The notes under the pieces are model-generated. The model made no database searches and was not told where the DNA came from. It worked only from the letters and a program-made list of their open reading frames with translations. The position numbers were made by a program, and so were the translations under genes. From Evansella alkalicola (GTDB taxonomy: Bacteria > Bacillota > Bacilli > Bacillales > Salisediminibacteriaceae): a DNA stretch of 64,000 bases. The DNA lies in assembly GCF_019042735.1 (NCBI RefSeq), contig NZ_JAHQCR010000030.1, forward strand, positions 174,518-238,517, read 5' to 3'. Shown one piece after another: positions 50,254 to 59,737 of the stretch. Each line of letters starts with the position of its first letter. The stretch's first letter is position 1.

Positions 50254-52026
50254 ATGTCAGACCTGAAAGAAAAATTAGCACTTGTACCTGCACAACCAGG
50301 GTGCTATTTGATGAAAAATAAACACGGCACAATTATATATGTTGGAAAAGCTAAGCTGTTGAGAAATCGTGTCCGCTCTTATTTTTCTGGTTCACATGAT
50401 AAAAAAACACAACGCCTCGTCAGTGAAATCAGAGATTTTGAATATATTGTCACTTCATCAAATATAGAAGCGTTATTGTTGGAGCAAAATTTGATTAAAA
50501 AGCATGCGCCACGATATAACGTCCTATTGAAGGACGATAAAAGCTACCCTTTTTTAAAAATCACAAAAGAAGAACACCCTCGGTTAATTACTACAAGAAA
50601 GGTAAAGAAGGACGGTGGAAAGTACTTTGGGCCATATCCCAACGTCCATGCAGCCAATGAAACAAAAAAGCTGTTAGACCGCTTATATCCATTAAGAAAG
50701 TGCCGAACCTTACCTGATAGGGTGTGTCTCTATTATCATATCGGACAGTGCTTAGCCCCATGTGAATTCGTTGTAACGGAAGAGAAAAATCAAGAAATGG
50801 TACAAGAAATCACAAGATTTTTAAATGGTGGACATAAGGAAATAAAAAAAGAGCTATCAAATAAAATGCTTGAGGCATCAGAAGCTCTAGAGTTTGAACG
50901 AGCGAAGGAATACCGTGATCAAGTGCAGCATATTGAGGCTGTGATGGAAAAGCAAAAGATGACCTTAACTGATCAAGTGGACAGGGATGTATTTGGCTTT
51001 GCTTATGATAAGGGTTGGATGTGCGTACAAGTGTTTTTCATTCGTCAAGGAAAGCTCATTGAACGAGATGTTTCCCTATTTCCAATTTATCAAGAACCTG
51101 AAGACGACTTTTACACCTATATTGGACAATTTTATTTAGATGAACAGCATCAGAAGCCAAAGGAGATATTCTTACCTGAAACGATTGATGATAAGCTTGT
51201 CTCCCAATTTATTGGTGTGAAGACTTATCAACCTAAACGGGGGCAAAAAAAGGAGCTTGTAAAGCTTGCCAGTGAAAATGCGAGTATTGCATTAAAGGAA
51301 AAGTTTGATTTAATTGAACGTGATGAACAGAAAACCATAGTTGCAGTGGAGAATCTTGGTAAGGCTTTAGGAATTGACACCCCACACCGTATAGAAGCTT
51401 TTGATAATTCTAATATACAAGGTGTTGATCCTGTTTCGGCTATGGTTGTATTTGTTGATGGTAAACCAGATAAAAAGAATTATCGAAAATATAAGGTGAA
51501 AAATGTACAAGGTCCTGACGACTATGAATCCATGAGAGAAGTGGTGAGAAGGCGTTATGTAAGGTTGTTAAAAGAAGAGCAACCATTGCCAGACCTTATT
51601 GTCATTGACGGTGGTAAAGGGCAAATCTCGGCAGCGCAGGAGATTATACAAGATGAATTAGGTTTAACGATTCCAGTATGCGGTCTTGCGAAGGATGAGA
51701 AACACAGAACGTCTCAATTAATGGCAGGAGACCCACCAGAAATGGTCCCCCTAAAAAGGACAAGCCAAGAATTTTATTTGTTACAGCGAATTCAAGATGA
51801 GGTACACAGGTTTGCAATTACTTTTCACCGTAATACAAGAAAGAAAAACATGTTCACTTCCCTAATTGACGATGTGGAGGGGATCGGTGAAAAAAGAAAA
51901 CGTGCGTTATTGAAGGAGTTTGGTTCACTAAAACGCATCAAGGAAGCAACCTTGGAAGAAATAAGGGCTGTAGGAATCCCGGAAAAAGCAGCAATTGAAC
52001 TTTTAGAAAAAATAAAGGAACAGTAA
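50254..52026 (+). CDS. uvrC: Excinuclease ABC subunit C
   Basis: Nuclease of nucleotide excision repair, cutting on both sides of the lesion marked by UvrAB. The N-terminal GIY-YIG domain reads PGCYLMKNKHGTIIYVGKAK. The UVR motif lies near residue 205 (ALEFERAKEYRDQ), the RNase H-like domain holds EAFDNSNIQG, and the end carries a helix-hairpin-helix pair (IDDVEGIGEKRKRALL). ATG at 50254 gives 590 residues, matching B. subtilis; an ATG at 50233 lies upstream in frame. Confidence 0.96.
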   Translation: MSDLKEKLALVPAQPGCYLMKNKHGTIIYVGKAKLLRNRVRSYFSGSHDKKTQRLVSEIRDFEYIVTSSNIEALLLEQNLIKKHAPRYNVLLKDDKSYPFLKITKEEHPRLITTRKVKKDGGKYFGPYPNVHAANETKKLLDRLYPLRKCRTLPDRVCLYYHIGQCLAPCEFVVTEEKNQEMVQEITRFLNGGHKEIKKELSNKMLEASEALEFERAKEYRDQVQHIEAVMEKQKMTLTDQVDRDVFGFAYDKGWMCVQVFFIRQGKLIERDVSLFPIYQEPEDDFYTYIGQFYLDEQHQKPKEIFLPETIDDKLVSQFIGVKTYQPKRGQKKELVKLASENASIALKEKFDLIERDEQKTIVAVENLGKALGIDTPHRIEAFDNSNIQGVDPVSAMVVFVDGKPDKKNYRKYKVKNVQGPDDYESMREVVRRRYVRLLKEEQPLPDLIVIDGGKGQISAAQEIIQDELGLTIPVCGLAKDEKHRTSQLMAGDPPEMVPLKRTSQEFYLLQRIQDEVHRFAITFHRNTRKKNMFTSLIDDVEGIGEKRKRALLKEFGSLKRIKEATLEEIRAVGIPEKAAIELLEKIKEQ

Positions 52027-52244
52027 AGTAGGGAAAAATGTACTTCTTTTTTATAGAATTCTTATATAGATAGATTAACAGTCATAAACACTAGAAATTA
52101 ATGCTCAGTATTGTTTATCACTCCGATGTTGGATAATCCACTTATAAACATGAAATAAGTGCCAAAAGATTAGTTTGCGTCTGAATTTATTGTCTGATAA
52201 ACTATAAAACGAGTTTTGATTTTAAATTCCATATACTTCAGCTC

Positions 52245-52500
52245 TTGAAGTGGTGGTAGAGGCGCGGGGACATGAGTACGTTGTGTTAGAAGGATGAGCT
52301 TCAATGAGCACAACTGAAAGGGGACACCGCCGAAGAGTAATTACCTCTCATCAGTAATACTCTGGGCCTGCATTGAATAAGTGCAGGACTGTCATACAAA
52401 TATTGTATGGAGGACTATCTCACGGAGCGGCTTTTGATATTTTTTAAGATTTGTAAAAGTCGTATTCGGCAGTGGGACCTCCCACTGCCGTTTTTTTGTA
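52245..52500 (+). promoter_or_regulatory. Lysine riboswitch (L box) before lysC
   Basis: Aptamer hallmarks are GTAGAGGCGCGG (52256-52267), AAGGGGACACCGCCGAAGAG around 52318-52337, CTCTGGGCCTGC, and GGAGGACTATCTCACGGAGCG around 52409-52430. The terminator CGGCAGTGGG (52467-52476) pairs with CCCACTGCCG (52481-52490) before seven T. Lysine should favour termination. Most of the 570-base gap before lysC is this element; the first 210 bases hold nothing I recognise. Confidence 0.93.
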
Positions 52501-52604
52501 GTGAGTTTGGTCTACTCTTTTTCGGCAAGAAGAAATTCCAGTTTATCTTTTACAGAAAAAGGGAAATTGTCAGATTGGTTGATTAAGAAGAGGAGGCGTT
52601 TTTG

Positions 52605-53846
52605 TTGGCAACGATTGTTCAGAAGTTCGGTGGTACATCAGTAGGTGATGTATCCCGCATTAAGCGAGCTGCACAGAGAATTAAACAAGAAAGAGATGCA
52701 GGTAATCGCGTAGTCACCGTGTTATCAGCTATGGGGAAATCAACAGATGCATTAGTGGAACTTGCGCATGATATTAGTGAATCACCTGATAAGCGGGAAA
52801 TGGATATGCTTTTAAGCACTGGTGAACAGGTTACTATCTCTTTGATGGTAATGGCACTCAAGGAAATGGGAATAAGTGCCGTATCGTTAACTGGGTGGCA
52901 AGCGGGTATTAAAACTGAGCCTGTGCATCAAAATGCGAGAATAACAGGCATAGATACTGAAAGAGTAGAGTCTTACCTTAATGAAGATAAAGTAGTCATT
53001 GTTGCAGGCTTTCAAGGTATGTCAGAGGATGGGGAAATCACAACTTTAGGTCGCGGTGGTTCAGATACGACGGCAGTTGCCATAGCTGCGGCATTAAATG
53101 CGGAATCTTGCACAATTTTTACGGACGTAACAGGAGTATATACATGTGATCCTCGTGTGGCAAAGCAGGCCCGTCAATTACAGAGTATTTCATATGATGA
53201 GATGTTGGAGCTTGCTAATCTTGGGGCAGGTGTTCTACACCCAAGGGCAGTTGAATTTGCAAAAAATTATCAATTACCCCTAATCGTGCGGTCAAGTATG
53301 GTTGATGCCGAAGGGACAATCGTTGAGGAGGAAGCATCAATGGAGCAGAATTTAGTAGTAAGAGGATTAGCATTTGAAGGTGCAGTAACGAAAATTACAA
53401 TAGAAAGATTACCAAATGAATATGATTCCATGTCTAATGTATTTTCAGCATTGGCGGGGTCAGGTATAGATGTGGATATTATCATCCAACAATTAACAGG
53501 AGAAAATGAGTTGAATGTATCATTTTCTATTCATACTCAAAAATTAGAAGAAGCCTTGGAAATTTTAAATACTAGACAGGAACTACTTGGCTTTAAACAA
53601 ATTCGTCATGAAGAAGGCTTAGCAAAGGTTTCAATCGTCGGTTCAGGAATGGTATCTAACCCAGGGGTTGCTGCCAATATGTTTAGCTGCTTAGCTGAAG
53701 AGGAAATTACGATAAAGATGGTTAGTACTTCTGAAATTAAAGTATCGGCTGTTGTGCCTGAAGTAGATATGGTCAAAGGTGTAGAGGCACTACATAAAGC
53801 CTTTGATTTAGATGCAGTGAAGGAAGCTGAAAAGGTGACTTCTTAA
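52605..53846 (+). CDS. lysC: Aspartokinase (lysine-sensitive type)
   Basis: Phosphorylates aspartate, the first step to lysine, methionine, threonine and the spore compound dipicolinate. The N-terminus IVQKFGGTSVGDVSRIK is the kinase signature, with TTLGRGGSDTTAVAIA near residue 150. Two ACT domains follow from about 265 (VTKITIERLPNEYDSM and AKVSIVGSGMVSNPG). Start is TTG at 52605 or 52602 behind GAGGAGG. About 413 residues, as in B. subtilis LysC, which also has an internal start for its beta subunit; here an ATG before residue 250 (MEQNLV) could do so. The lysine riboswitch fits this isoform. Confidence 0.94.
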   Translation: MATIVQKFGGTSVGDVSRIKRAAQRIKQERDAGNRVVTVLSAMGKSTDALVELAHDISESPDKREMDMLLSTGEQVTISLMVMALKEMGISAVSLTGWQAGIKTEPVHQNARITGIDTERVESYLNEDKVVIVAGFQGMSEDGEITTLGRGGSDTTAVAIAAALNAESCTIFTDVTGVYTCDPRVAKQARQLQSISYDEMLELANLGAGVLHPRAVEFAKNYQLPLIVRSSMVDAEGTIVEEEASMEQNLVVRGLAFEGAVTKITIERLPNEYDSMSNVFSALAGSGIDVDIIIQQLTGENELNVSFSIHTQKLEEALEILNTRQELLGFKQIRHEEGLAKVSIVGSGMVSNPGVAANMFSCLAEEEITIKMVSTSEIKVSAVVPEVDMVKGVEALHKAFDLDAVKEAEKVTS

Positions 53847-53931
53847 TAGGAAGTCACAAAAATCACAGCAGTTGAACAGTGATTGAAAGACTATCTTTCT
53901 TTTTAGTGGCTTATATAAGGAGAATTCAGAG

Positions 53932-53970
53932 TATGCGCAAAAGTCTTTCTTTTGCGCATATTTTCTTTTT
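53932..53970 (+). terminator. lysC terminator
   Basis: TATGCGCAAAAG (53932-53943) pairs perfectly with CTTTTGCGCATA (53949-53960), followed by TTTTCTTTTT. Confidence 0.88.
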
Positions 53971-53989
53971 ATTAACAAAGCTAAAAAAT

Positions 53990-54017
53990 AAAAGGCGCCC
54001 TCTTGGGACAGCCTTAG
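53990..54017 (-). terminator. yslB terminator, GGCTGTCCC variant
   Basis: On the minus strand AAGGCTGTCCC pairs with GGGCGCCTT across AAGA, followed by TTATTTTTT. Confidence 0.6.
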
Positions 54018-54067
54018 CTTCAAGTTGTTTATAAATATTTAATAAAATCACTCAGGTTAGGTTAGCC

Positions 54068-54511
54068 TTATGTTCTATCCCCCACTGGATCTCCTTTGTC
54101 CCATCTGACAATGATTCGATAAGTACATGGCTTTTTCTTTTTTAACTCATAAGTGGCTTCTGTTATAAAACCTTGTTGAAATTCAGTCCATTGGGCGAGG
54201 AAACCGCATTCTAAAGTAAGTGGACGATCTTTTTCCATTAAAGGGGCAATAAGCTCATATTGTTTTTCTGTACGTTTTTCTTTTAATAAAGAAAGTGTTC
54301 CCCAACTAGCTTGTTCAAAGAAGGAGCTCAATTCTGGCACACCATCTTCATATAATTTTCTAGCGATTGATTTACCAGCCCAGTACAAGATCATCTCTTC
54401 TTCTTTTCCTAGAAGTTCAGGAATTAGCATATGTCTGAGTAACTGATAACTATAGGTTGGAACGTTCATATTTTCTTCATTCAGTTCAAGCGATTTACTT
54501 TTGTTTTCCAT
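54068..54511 (-). CDS. yslB: YslB family protein (DUF2507)
   Basis: Cytosolic protein of 147 residues with no signal peptide. It shows the family's helical start (YSYQLLRHMLIPELLGKEEE, ILYWAGKSIARKL) and a later LECGFLAQWTEFQQGF. It resembles the ligand-binding fold of V4R-type domains; function unknown. ATG at 54511 follows GGGGGATAA. Same place next to lysC as in B. subtilis. Confidence 0.85.
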   Translation of the reverse strand: MENKSKSLELNEENMNVPTYSYQLLRHMLIPELLGKEEEMILYWAGKSIARKLYEDGVPELSSFFEQASWGTLSLLKEKRTEKQYELIAPLMEKDRPLTLECGFLAQWTEFQQGFITEATYELKKKKPCTYRIIVRWDKGDPVGDRT

Positions 54512-54680
54512 CAAACATTATCCCCCGTATCCTGATCGTCTATCTTTCATTATTTCCTTAATCATATTACCACATTAATGCTAATTTAAGGAGAATTATT
54601 ATGAAAACTATAATACCTTATGGTAACTGAGATGAACTAATGATATACTAAATCCCGAAATAAATCGGAGGTAAAATTAG

Positions 54681-56030
54681 ATGAAATTGGGATTAAGTAA
54701 ATTTCTCAGTCCATTTAGAATTATAGTATTATCATATATTATAGCTATGTTTGTGTTTGCCATTTTCTTGGCATTACCTATTTCTGCGCAGGAAGGAGTG
54801 TATGTCTCTTTCTCTGAAGCACTATTCACATCTGTCAGTGCAGTGAGTGTAACTGGTCTCACTGTTGTTAACGTTTCTGAAACGTATAGCGGTTGGGGAG
54901 TATTTTTCCTTGCTCTAGCAATCCAACTAGGCGGAATTGGTGTAATGACCTTAGGAACATTTATTTGGATGATTTTTGGCCGTAAAATAGTTTTATCCCA
55001 GCGGATGCTGATTATGGTAGACCAAAACCAAATTGCCTTTTCTGGCCTTGTGAGCTTAATGAGGGGAATATTAGGTGTTGCCTTAGGAATCGAACTGATA
55101 GGTGCATTAATTTTAGGTACATATTATTTGAATTACTTTGATACTGCTGCAGAAGCTTTTTATCAAGGTGCCTTTGGGGCGTTAACAGCTTTTACTAATG
55201 CTGGTTTTGATGTAACTGGGCAATCATTAGTGCCTTTTGCAGATGATTATTTTGTACAATTAATTAATATATTATTAATCTTCGCAGGTGCGATTGGTTT
55301 TCCTGTTCTTTTAGAAGTACGAGCTTATTTTGCTTCTAAGGATAGGAGTTTTAGATTTAGTTTATTTACAAAAATTGCTGTATCAACTTATTTTATTGTT
55401 TTTATCATTGGAGTAATTGGACTTTGGATTTTAGAAAGTAATGCATATTATCAGGGGCTCACATGGCATCAGCAGTTATTCTTTTCACTTTTTAACTCTG
55501 CAACTGCTCGAAGTGGTGGCTTATCTACGATGGATGTCTCCAATTTAACTTTAGCTAGCCTCCTGCTCTTATCTGGACTAATGATTATTGGGGCAAGCCC
55601 GTCTAGTGTAGGTGGTGGAATTCGGACGACGACCTTGGCGGTTATGTTCCTTACTATTAGGAGCTTTGCCTTAGGACGTAGTGATGTTAAAGCATTCGGG
55701 CGTGAAATTCATCAGGAAGATCGTCAAAAGGCGTTTATTGTCCTAAGTGTTTTTGTTGTTGGACTTTTCTTGTCTATTATTTTTGTAAGTGCCTTTGAAC
55801 ATAGTGGAGAGCTTGAATTAATGGCCATTATATTTGAAGTGAGTTCTGCCTTTGGAACGTGTGGATTATCTATGGGAATTACCCCTGATCTTTCATTGCC
55901 AAGTCAAATCACCCTGATGGTTCTCATGTTAATCGGGCGTGTCGGTTTAGTTGCATTCCTTTTCTCAGTACGAGGTAAGGAAAAGAAAACGAATTTCAAG
56001 TATCCAACAGAGCGTATTATTATTGGATAA
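54681..56030 (+). CDS. Ktr/Trk-type potassium uptake membrane subunit
   Basis: Membrane subunit of a KtrAB or KtrCD potassium transporter. Four pore-loop repeats are visible: SVSAVSVTGLTVV near residue 53, ALTAFTNAGFDVTG near 170, SATARSGGLST near 275, and SSAFGTCGLSMG near 390, each supplying a selectivity-filter glycine. The 449 residues match KtrD or KtrB. No cytosolic RCK partner (KtrA/KtrC) lies beside it. ATG follows CGGAGG. It interrupts the yslB-sdhC order of B. subtilis. Confidence 0.9.
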   Translation: MKLGLSKFLSPFRIIVLSYIIAMFVFAIFLALPISAQEGVYVSFSEALFTSVSAVSVTGLTVVNVSETYSGWGVFFLALAIQLGGIGVMTLGTFIWMIFGRKIVLSQRMLIMVDQNQIAFSGLVSLMRGILGVALGIELIGALILGTYYLNYFDTAAEAFYQGAFGALTAFTNAGFDVTGQSLVPFADDYFVQLINILLIFAGAIGFPVLLEVRAYFASKDRSFRFSLFTKIAVSTYFIVFIIGVIGLWILESNAYYQGLTWHQQLFFSLFNSATARSGGLSTMDVSNLTLASLLLLSGLMIIGASPSSVGGGIRTTTLAVMFLTIRSFALGRSDVKAFGREIHQEDRQKAFIVLSVFVVGLFLSIIFVSAFEHSGELELMAIIFEVSSAFGTCGLSMGITPDLSLPSQITLMVLMLIGRVGLVAFLFSVRGKEKKTNFKYPTERIIIG

Positions 56031-56104
56031 CTCAAAAAAATGATATACTAAAAAAACAGAATTGGCATTAATGACAATTTTGTGAACATTATTAGTAAAT
56101 AAAA

Positions 56105-56141
56105 ATAAGGCACTCCATTTCTTCGGAAAAGAGTGCCTTAT
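56105..56141. terminator. Hairpin after the K+ transporter gene
   Basis: TAAGGCACTC (56106-56115) pairs perfectly with GAGTGCCTTA (56131-56140). No long T-run follows, so termination may be partial. Confidence 0.55.
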
Positions 56142-56291
56142 CAAGTATTTGAGGGAGGTGCAGTGAGGGGAATCACAGCTAATTTTATTAGAAAATTATA
56201 AAGATTGTGTTCTATTTCACGCTTTTCTGTTAAAATAAAAGGTGTATACGCTTTCTTGACGTAATTCGGTCTCAGGAGTAAAATTAACATG

Positions 56292-56321
56292 TTCACAAAA
56301 TGTTCAAAACTTGTGTATAAT
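56292..56321 (+). promoter_or_regulatory. Promoter of sdhCAB
   Basis: TTCACA (56292-56297) and TATAAT (56316-56321) with an 18-base spacer. A start near 56328 would give a leader of about 110 bases. The rest of the 400-base gap has no ORF; a good ribosome-like AAAGGAGG at 56361 has no start codon at a useful distance. Confidence 0.5.
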
Positions 56322-56439
56322 TTATCAATATATGAATTCATAGAATCATAGAATTTGAGAAAAGGAGGCAAAAATACAGCATCTCTACACAGGTTTTATG
56401 AGCTTAAAAAAGAAAAAATATGACTAGGGGGAAAGTTTG

Positions 56440-57048
56440 ATGTCCACTAACCGTGAATTTTTCTACCGTAAAATCCATTCCTTGCTGGGCGTTATACCTT
56501 TGGGAGCCTTTTTGATAGTGCATTTCATGATTAACTATCAAGCTGTTAATGGGCCAGAAGCATATAATGTAGCTGCAGGGTTTATGGAAAAACTACCATT
56601 TTTACTTGTTATGGAATTTGTTCTAATTTATATACCAATTCTGTTTCATGGGATCTACGGTCTATACATTGCCTTTCAGGCAAAGCACAATACGTCTACA
56701 TACAGCTATTTTCGGAACTGGATGTTCCGATTACAGCGCATCTCAGGAGTAATAACAATTATTTTTGTGGCCTGGCATGTCTGGGACACTAGAATTCAAA
56801 AGGCTTTCGGAGCAGAAGTGAACTACGATATGATGGCAAATATTGTAGATAACCCTCTTGCTTTGGCTGCATATATCATTTCTATTATCGCAGCATCATT
56901 CCACTTAGCTAATGGATTATGGTCATTCGCTGTAACATGGGGAATTACCGTTTCTCCACGATCTCAACTTATTGCAACTTATGTAACAATGGGATTTTTC
57001 ATCGTAATGTCTTTCATAGGAATTCGAGCAATCTTAGCATTTGTGTAG
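56440..57048 (+). CDS. sdhC: Succinate dehydrogenase cytochrome b558 subunit
   Basis: Membrane anchor of complex II that binds two haem groups and passes electrons to menaquinone. The 202 residues form five helices. The start NREFFYRKIHSLLGVIPLG holds a haem-ligand histidine, and others lie in HFMINYQAVN, FHGIYGLYI, WHVWDT and SFHLANGLW. ATG at 56440 follows AGGGGGAAAG. First gene of sdhCAB. Confidence 0.95.
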   Translation: MSTNREFFYRKIHSLLGVIPLGAFLIVHFMINYQAVNGPEAYNVAAGFMEKLPFLLVMEFVLIYIPILFHGIYGLYIAFQAKHNTSTYSYFRNWMFRLQRISGVITIIFVAWHVWDTRIQKAFGAEVNYDMMANIVDNPLALAAYIISIIAASFHLANGLWSFAVTWGITVSPRSQLIATYVTMGFFIVMSFIGIRAILAFV

Positions 57049-57070
57049 CCAAAAAGAAGGAGTGTTTTAT

Positions 57071-58840
57071 ATGAGCAAAGGTAAAATTATCGTTGTTGGC
57101 GGTGGTTTAGCCGGACTGATGGCCACGATAAAAGCTGCTGAAGCAGGTGTGGCTGTGGAACTATTTTCAGTAGTACCAGTAAAACGATCACACTCTGTTT
57201 GTGCTCAAGGAGGCATAAATGGAGCAATGAATACGATGGGGGAAGGGGATTCCACTTGGGAGCACTTTGATGATTCTGTATATGGTGGAGACTTCCTTGC
57301 AAATCAGCCCCCTGTAAAAGCAATGTGTGACGCAGCTCCTGGTATCATTCATTTGATGGATCGTATGGGAGTTATGTTTAACAGGACAGGAGAAGGAATA
57401 CTTGCCCTTAGAAGATTTGGTGGAACTCAACATCACCGTACAGCATTTGCAGGTGCAACTACTGGTCAGCAATTACTATATGCTCTTGATGAGCAGGTAC
57501 GCCGTCATGAGGTAGCTGGACTGGTCAAAAAGCATGAAGGTTGGGAATTCCTACACGCTGTCTTAGACGACGAAGGTGCTTGTAGAGGGATAACTGCACA
57601 AAACTTAAATACATCTGAAATAGAATCTTTTAAAGCCGATGCCGTAATTATGGCAACTGGTGGACCAGGAATTATCTTTGGTAAATCTACAAACTCCATG
57701 ATTAACACTGGTTACGCTGCAGCTGCGGTTTATAAGCAGGGTGCTTACTATGCAAATGGCGAGTTCATTCAAATTCATCCAACTGCCATACCAGGTGATG
57801 ATAAGCTGCGACTAATGAGTGAATCAGCTCGTGGTGAAGGTGGACGTGTTTGGACGTATAAAGATGGAAAGCCTTGGTACTTCCTAGAAGAAAAATATCC
57901 AGCTTACGGAAACTTAGTACCACGTGATATTGCAACACGTGAAATATTCTCCGTATGTGTTGATCAGAAGCTTGGAATTAATGGTGAAAATATGGTTTAC
58001 CTGGATCTTTCCCATAAAGATCCGAAAGAACTAGATATTAAGCTTGGTGGGATTATGGAAATCTATGAAAAATTCATGGGTGACGACCCACGTAAGGTAC
58101 CAATGAAGATATTCCCTGCTGTTCACTACTCCATGGGTGGTATATGGGTTGACTTCGAACAGCAAACAAATATTCCAGGATTATTTGCTGCAGGGGAATG
58201 TGATTATTCACAGCACGGTGCAAACCGCCTAGGGGCTAACTCCTTACTTTCTGCAATTTACGGTGGTATGGTAGCAGGTCCTAAGGCAATTGAATATATT
58301 CAAGGTCTTGAAAAGACTTCAGAAGATGTATCTTCTCAAGTATATGATTCGCAAGTGAAGCAGGATCAGGAAGAATTTGAATCTATCTTGAAAATGGATG
58401 GAACTGAGAATGCATTTAAACTTCATCAAGAGCTTGGATCTTGGATGACGGATAACGTAACAGTTGTTCGTGAAAATGATAAACTACTTAAGACAGATGA
58501 AAAAATCCAAGAGTTGATGGAACGTTATCAAAATATAAACATGGACGATACAGCGAAATGGAGTAACCAAAGTGCTGCATTCGTACGTCAGCTTGGCGGT
58601 ATGTTAGACCTAGCAAGAGTTATTACTCTAGGAGCTTATAACAGAAACGAAAGCCGTGGTGCTCACTATAAACCTGAGTTCCCAGACCGAAATGACGAAG
58701 AGTGGTTAAAAACTACAAAAGCGAAATATAACGCAGCTAATTCAGGACCTGATTTTGAATATGAAGATGTAGATGTTTCTTTAATTAAACCTCGTAAACG
58801 AGACTACACTTCGAAAAAGAAAGCAGGTGCAAAAGCATGA
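57071..58840 (+). CDS. sdhA: Succinate dehydrogenase flavoprotein subunit
   Basis: Oxidises succinate to fumarate with covalently bound FAD. The N-terminal FAD motif is VVGGGLAGLMATIKAAEAG. The FAD-attachment region with the histidine reads RSHSVCAQGGINGA near residue 40. Catalytic residues lie around QIHPTAIPG and SESARGEGGRVW. The 589 residues are typical of Bacillus SdhA. ATG at 57071 follows GAAGGAG. Its stop overlaps the sdhB start. Confidence 0.97.
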   Translation: MSKGKIIVVGGGLAGLMATIKAAEAGVAVELFSVVPVKRSHSVCAQGGINGAMNTMGEGDSTWEHFDDSVYGGDFLANQPPVKAMCDAAPGIIHLMDRMGVMFNRTGEGILALRRFGGTQHHRTAFAGATTGQQLLYALDEQVRRHEVAGLVKKHEGWEFLHAVLDDEGACRGITAQNLNTSEIESFKADAVIMATGGPGIIFGKSTNSMINTGYAAAAVYKQGAYYANGEFIQIHPTAIPGDDKLRLMSESARGEGGRVWTYKDGKPWYFLEEKYPAYGNLVPRDIATREIFSVCVDQKLGINGENMVYLDLSHKDPKELDIKLGGIMEIYEKFMGDDPRKVPMKIFPAVHYSMGGIWVDFEQQTNIPGLFAAGECDYSQHGANRLGANSLLSAIYGGMVAGPKAIEYIQGLEKTSEDVSSQVYDSQVKQDQEEFESILKMDGTENAFKLHQELGSWMTDNVTVVRENDKLLKTDEKIQELMERYQNINMDDTAKWSNQSAAFVRQLGGMLDLARVITLGAYNRNESRGAHYKPEFPDRNDEEWLKTTKAKYNAANSGPDFEYEDVDVSLIKPRKRDYTSKKKAGAKA

Positions 58841-59598
58841 GTGAAAAAACAATCACGTTAAAGATTAAACGTCAAAAAACACATGATAGTGATCCGTATT
58901 TTGAGACTTTTAACATTCCTTATCGTGAGAACATGAATGTCATTTCTGCATTAATGGAGATCCGCCGAAATCCCGTTAACGATAAAGGGGAAGCTACTAC
59001 AGCAGTTGCATGGGATTCAAGCTGTCTGGAAGAAGTATGTGGCGCATGTTCTATGGTTATCAATGGCAAGCCACAACAATCTTGTTCTGCCCTAATAGAT
59101 AAACTAGAACAACCAATTAAACTAGAGCCCTTGAACACATTCCCAGTGACACGGGACCTAGTTGTTGACCGAAGTCGTATGTTCGATTCATTAAAACGTG
59201 TTAAGGCTTGGATTCCTATTGATGGTACGTACGATTTAGGACCTGGACCACGCATGCCTGAACCTAAGAGACAATGGGCATATGAATTATCAAAATGTAT
59301 GACTTGTGGTGTTTGTCTCCAAGCTTGTCCGAACGTAAACAGTAAATCAGAGTTTATCGGTCCTGCTGCACTATCTCAAGTTCGCTTATTTAATGCACAT
59401 CCAACTGGAGAAATGCATAAGGCGGAAAGATTAGAGACGATTATGGACGGAGAAGGCGGCTTAACAAACTGTGGTAACTCGCAAAACTGTGTTCAAGCAT
59501 GCCCTAAAGGAATTCCGTTAACAACGTCCATTGCTGCGTTAAATAGAGATACGACGTTACAATCATTCAAGAATTTCTTTGGTAGTGACCGCATCTAA
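58837..59598 (+). CDS. sdhB: Succinate dehydrogenase iron-sulfur subunit
   Basis: Carries three Fe-S clusters between flavin and haem. The 2Fe-2S site reads CLEEVCGACSM (with a later cysteine in PQQSC) near residue 65, the 4Fe-4S site CMTCGVCLQACPN near 155, and the last cluster CGNSQNCVQACPKGIP near 212. The 253 residues match. ATG overlaps the sdhA stop (ATGA), so the two are translationally coupled. Confidence 0.97.
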   Translation: MSEKTITLKIKRQKTHDSDPYFETFNIPYRENMNVISALMEIRRNPVNDKGEATTAVAWDSSCLEEVCGACSMVINGKPQQSCSALIDKLEQPIKLEPLNTFPVTRDLVVDRSRMFDSLKRVKAWIPIDGTYDLGPGPRMPEPKRQWAYELSKCMTCGVCLQACPNVNSKSEFIGPAALSQVRLFNAHPTGEMHKAERLETIMDGEGGLTNCGNSQNCVQACPKGIPLTTSIAALNRDTTLQSFKNFFGSDRI

Positions 59599-59605
59599 TA
59601 ATTGA

Positions 59606-59662
59606 ATAGGCTGGGACATGTAGTGTTATTAGAGAAAAACACTAATGTCCTAGCCTTTTTCA
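59606..59662 (+). terminator. sdhB terminator, AGGCTGGGACAT family
   Basis: AGGCTGGGACATGTAGTGTT pairs with AACACTAATGTCCTAGCCT, followed by TTTTT. Confidence 0.85.
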
Positions 59663-59673
59663 TAACAGTATAA

Positions 59674-59691
59674 TGAATGAATGCTCATTCG
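59674..59691 (+). promoter_or_regulatory. FadR-like operator before ysmA
   Basis: TGAATGAATGCTCATTCG matches the FadR consensus at about 16 of 18 positions and lies 46 bases before the thioesterase gene. Confidence 0.6.
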
Positions 59692-59737
59692 TTTTTAAAA
59701 CGTAAGATGGTGTAGAATTAAAAAAGGAGTGTTAACT

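Noticed and set aside
52027..52244. A gene or second riboswitch in the uvrC-lysC gap
   Set aside because: No supported frame or recognisable fold was seen before the lysine aptamer.
53808..54023. Minus-strand frame of 71 residues between lysC and yslB
   Set aside because: It runs through the lysC terminator and 3' end and has no ribosome site or protein-like composition.
56141..56371. Minus-strand 76-residue frame before sdhC
   Set aside because: It covers the sdh promoter region and lacks a ribosome site; composition is that of AT-rich noncoding DNA.
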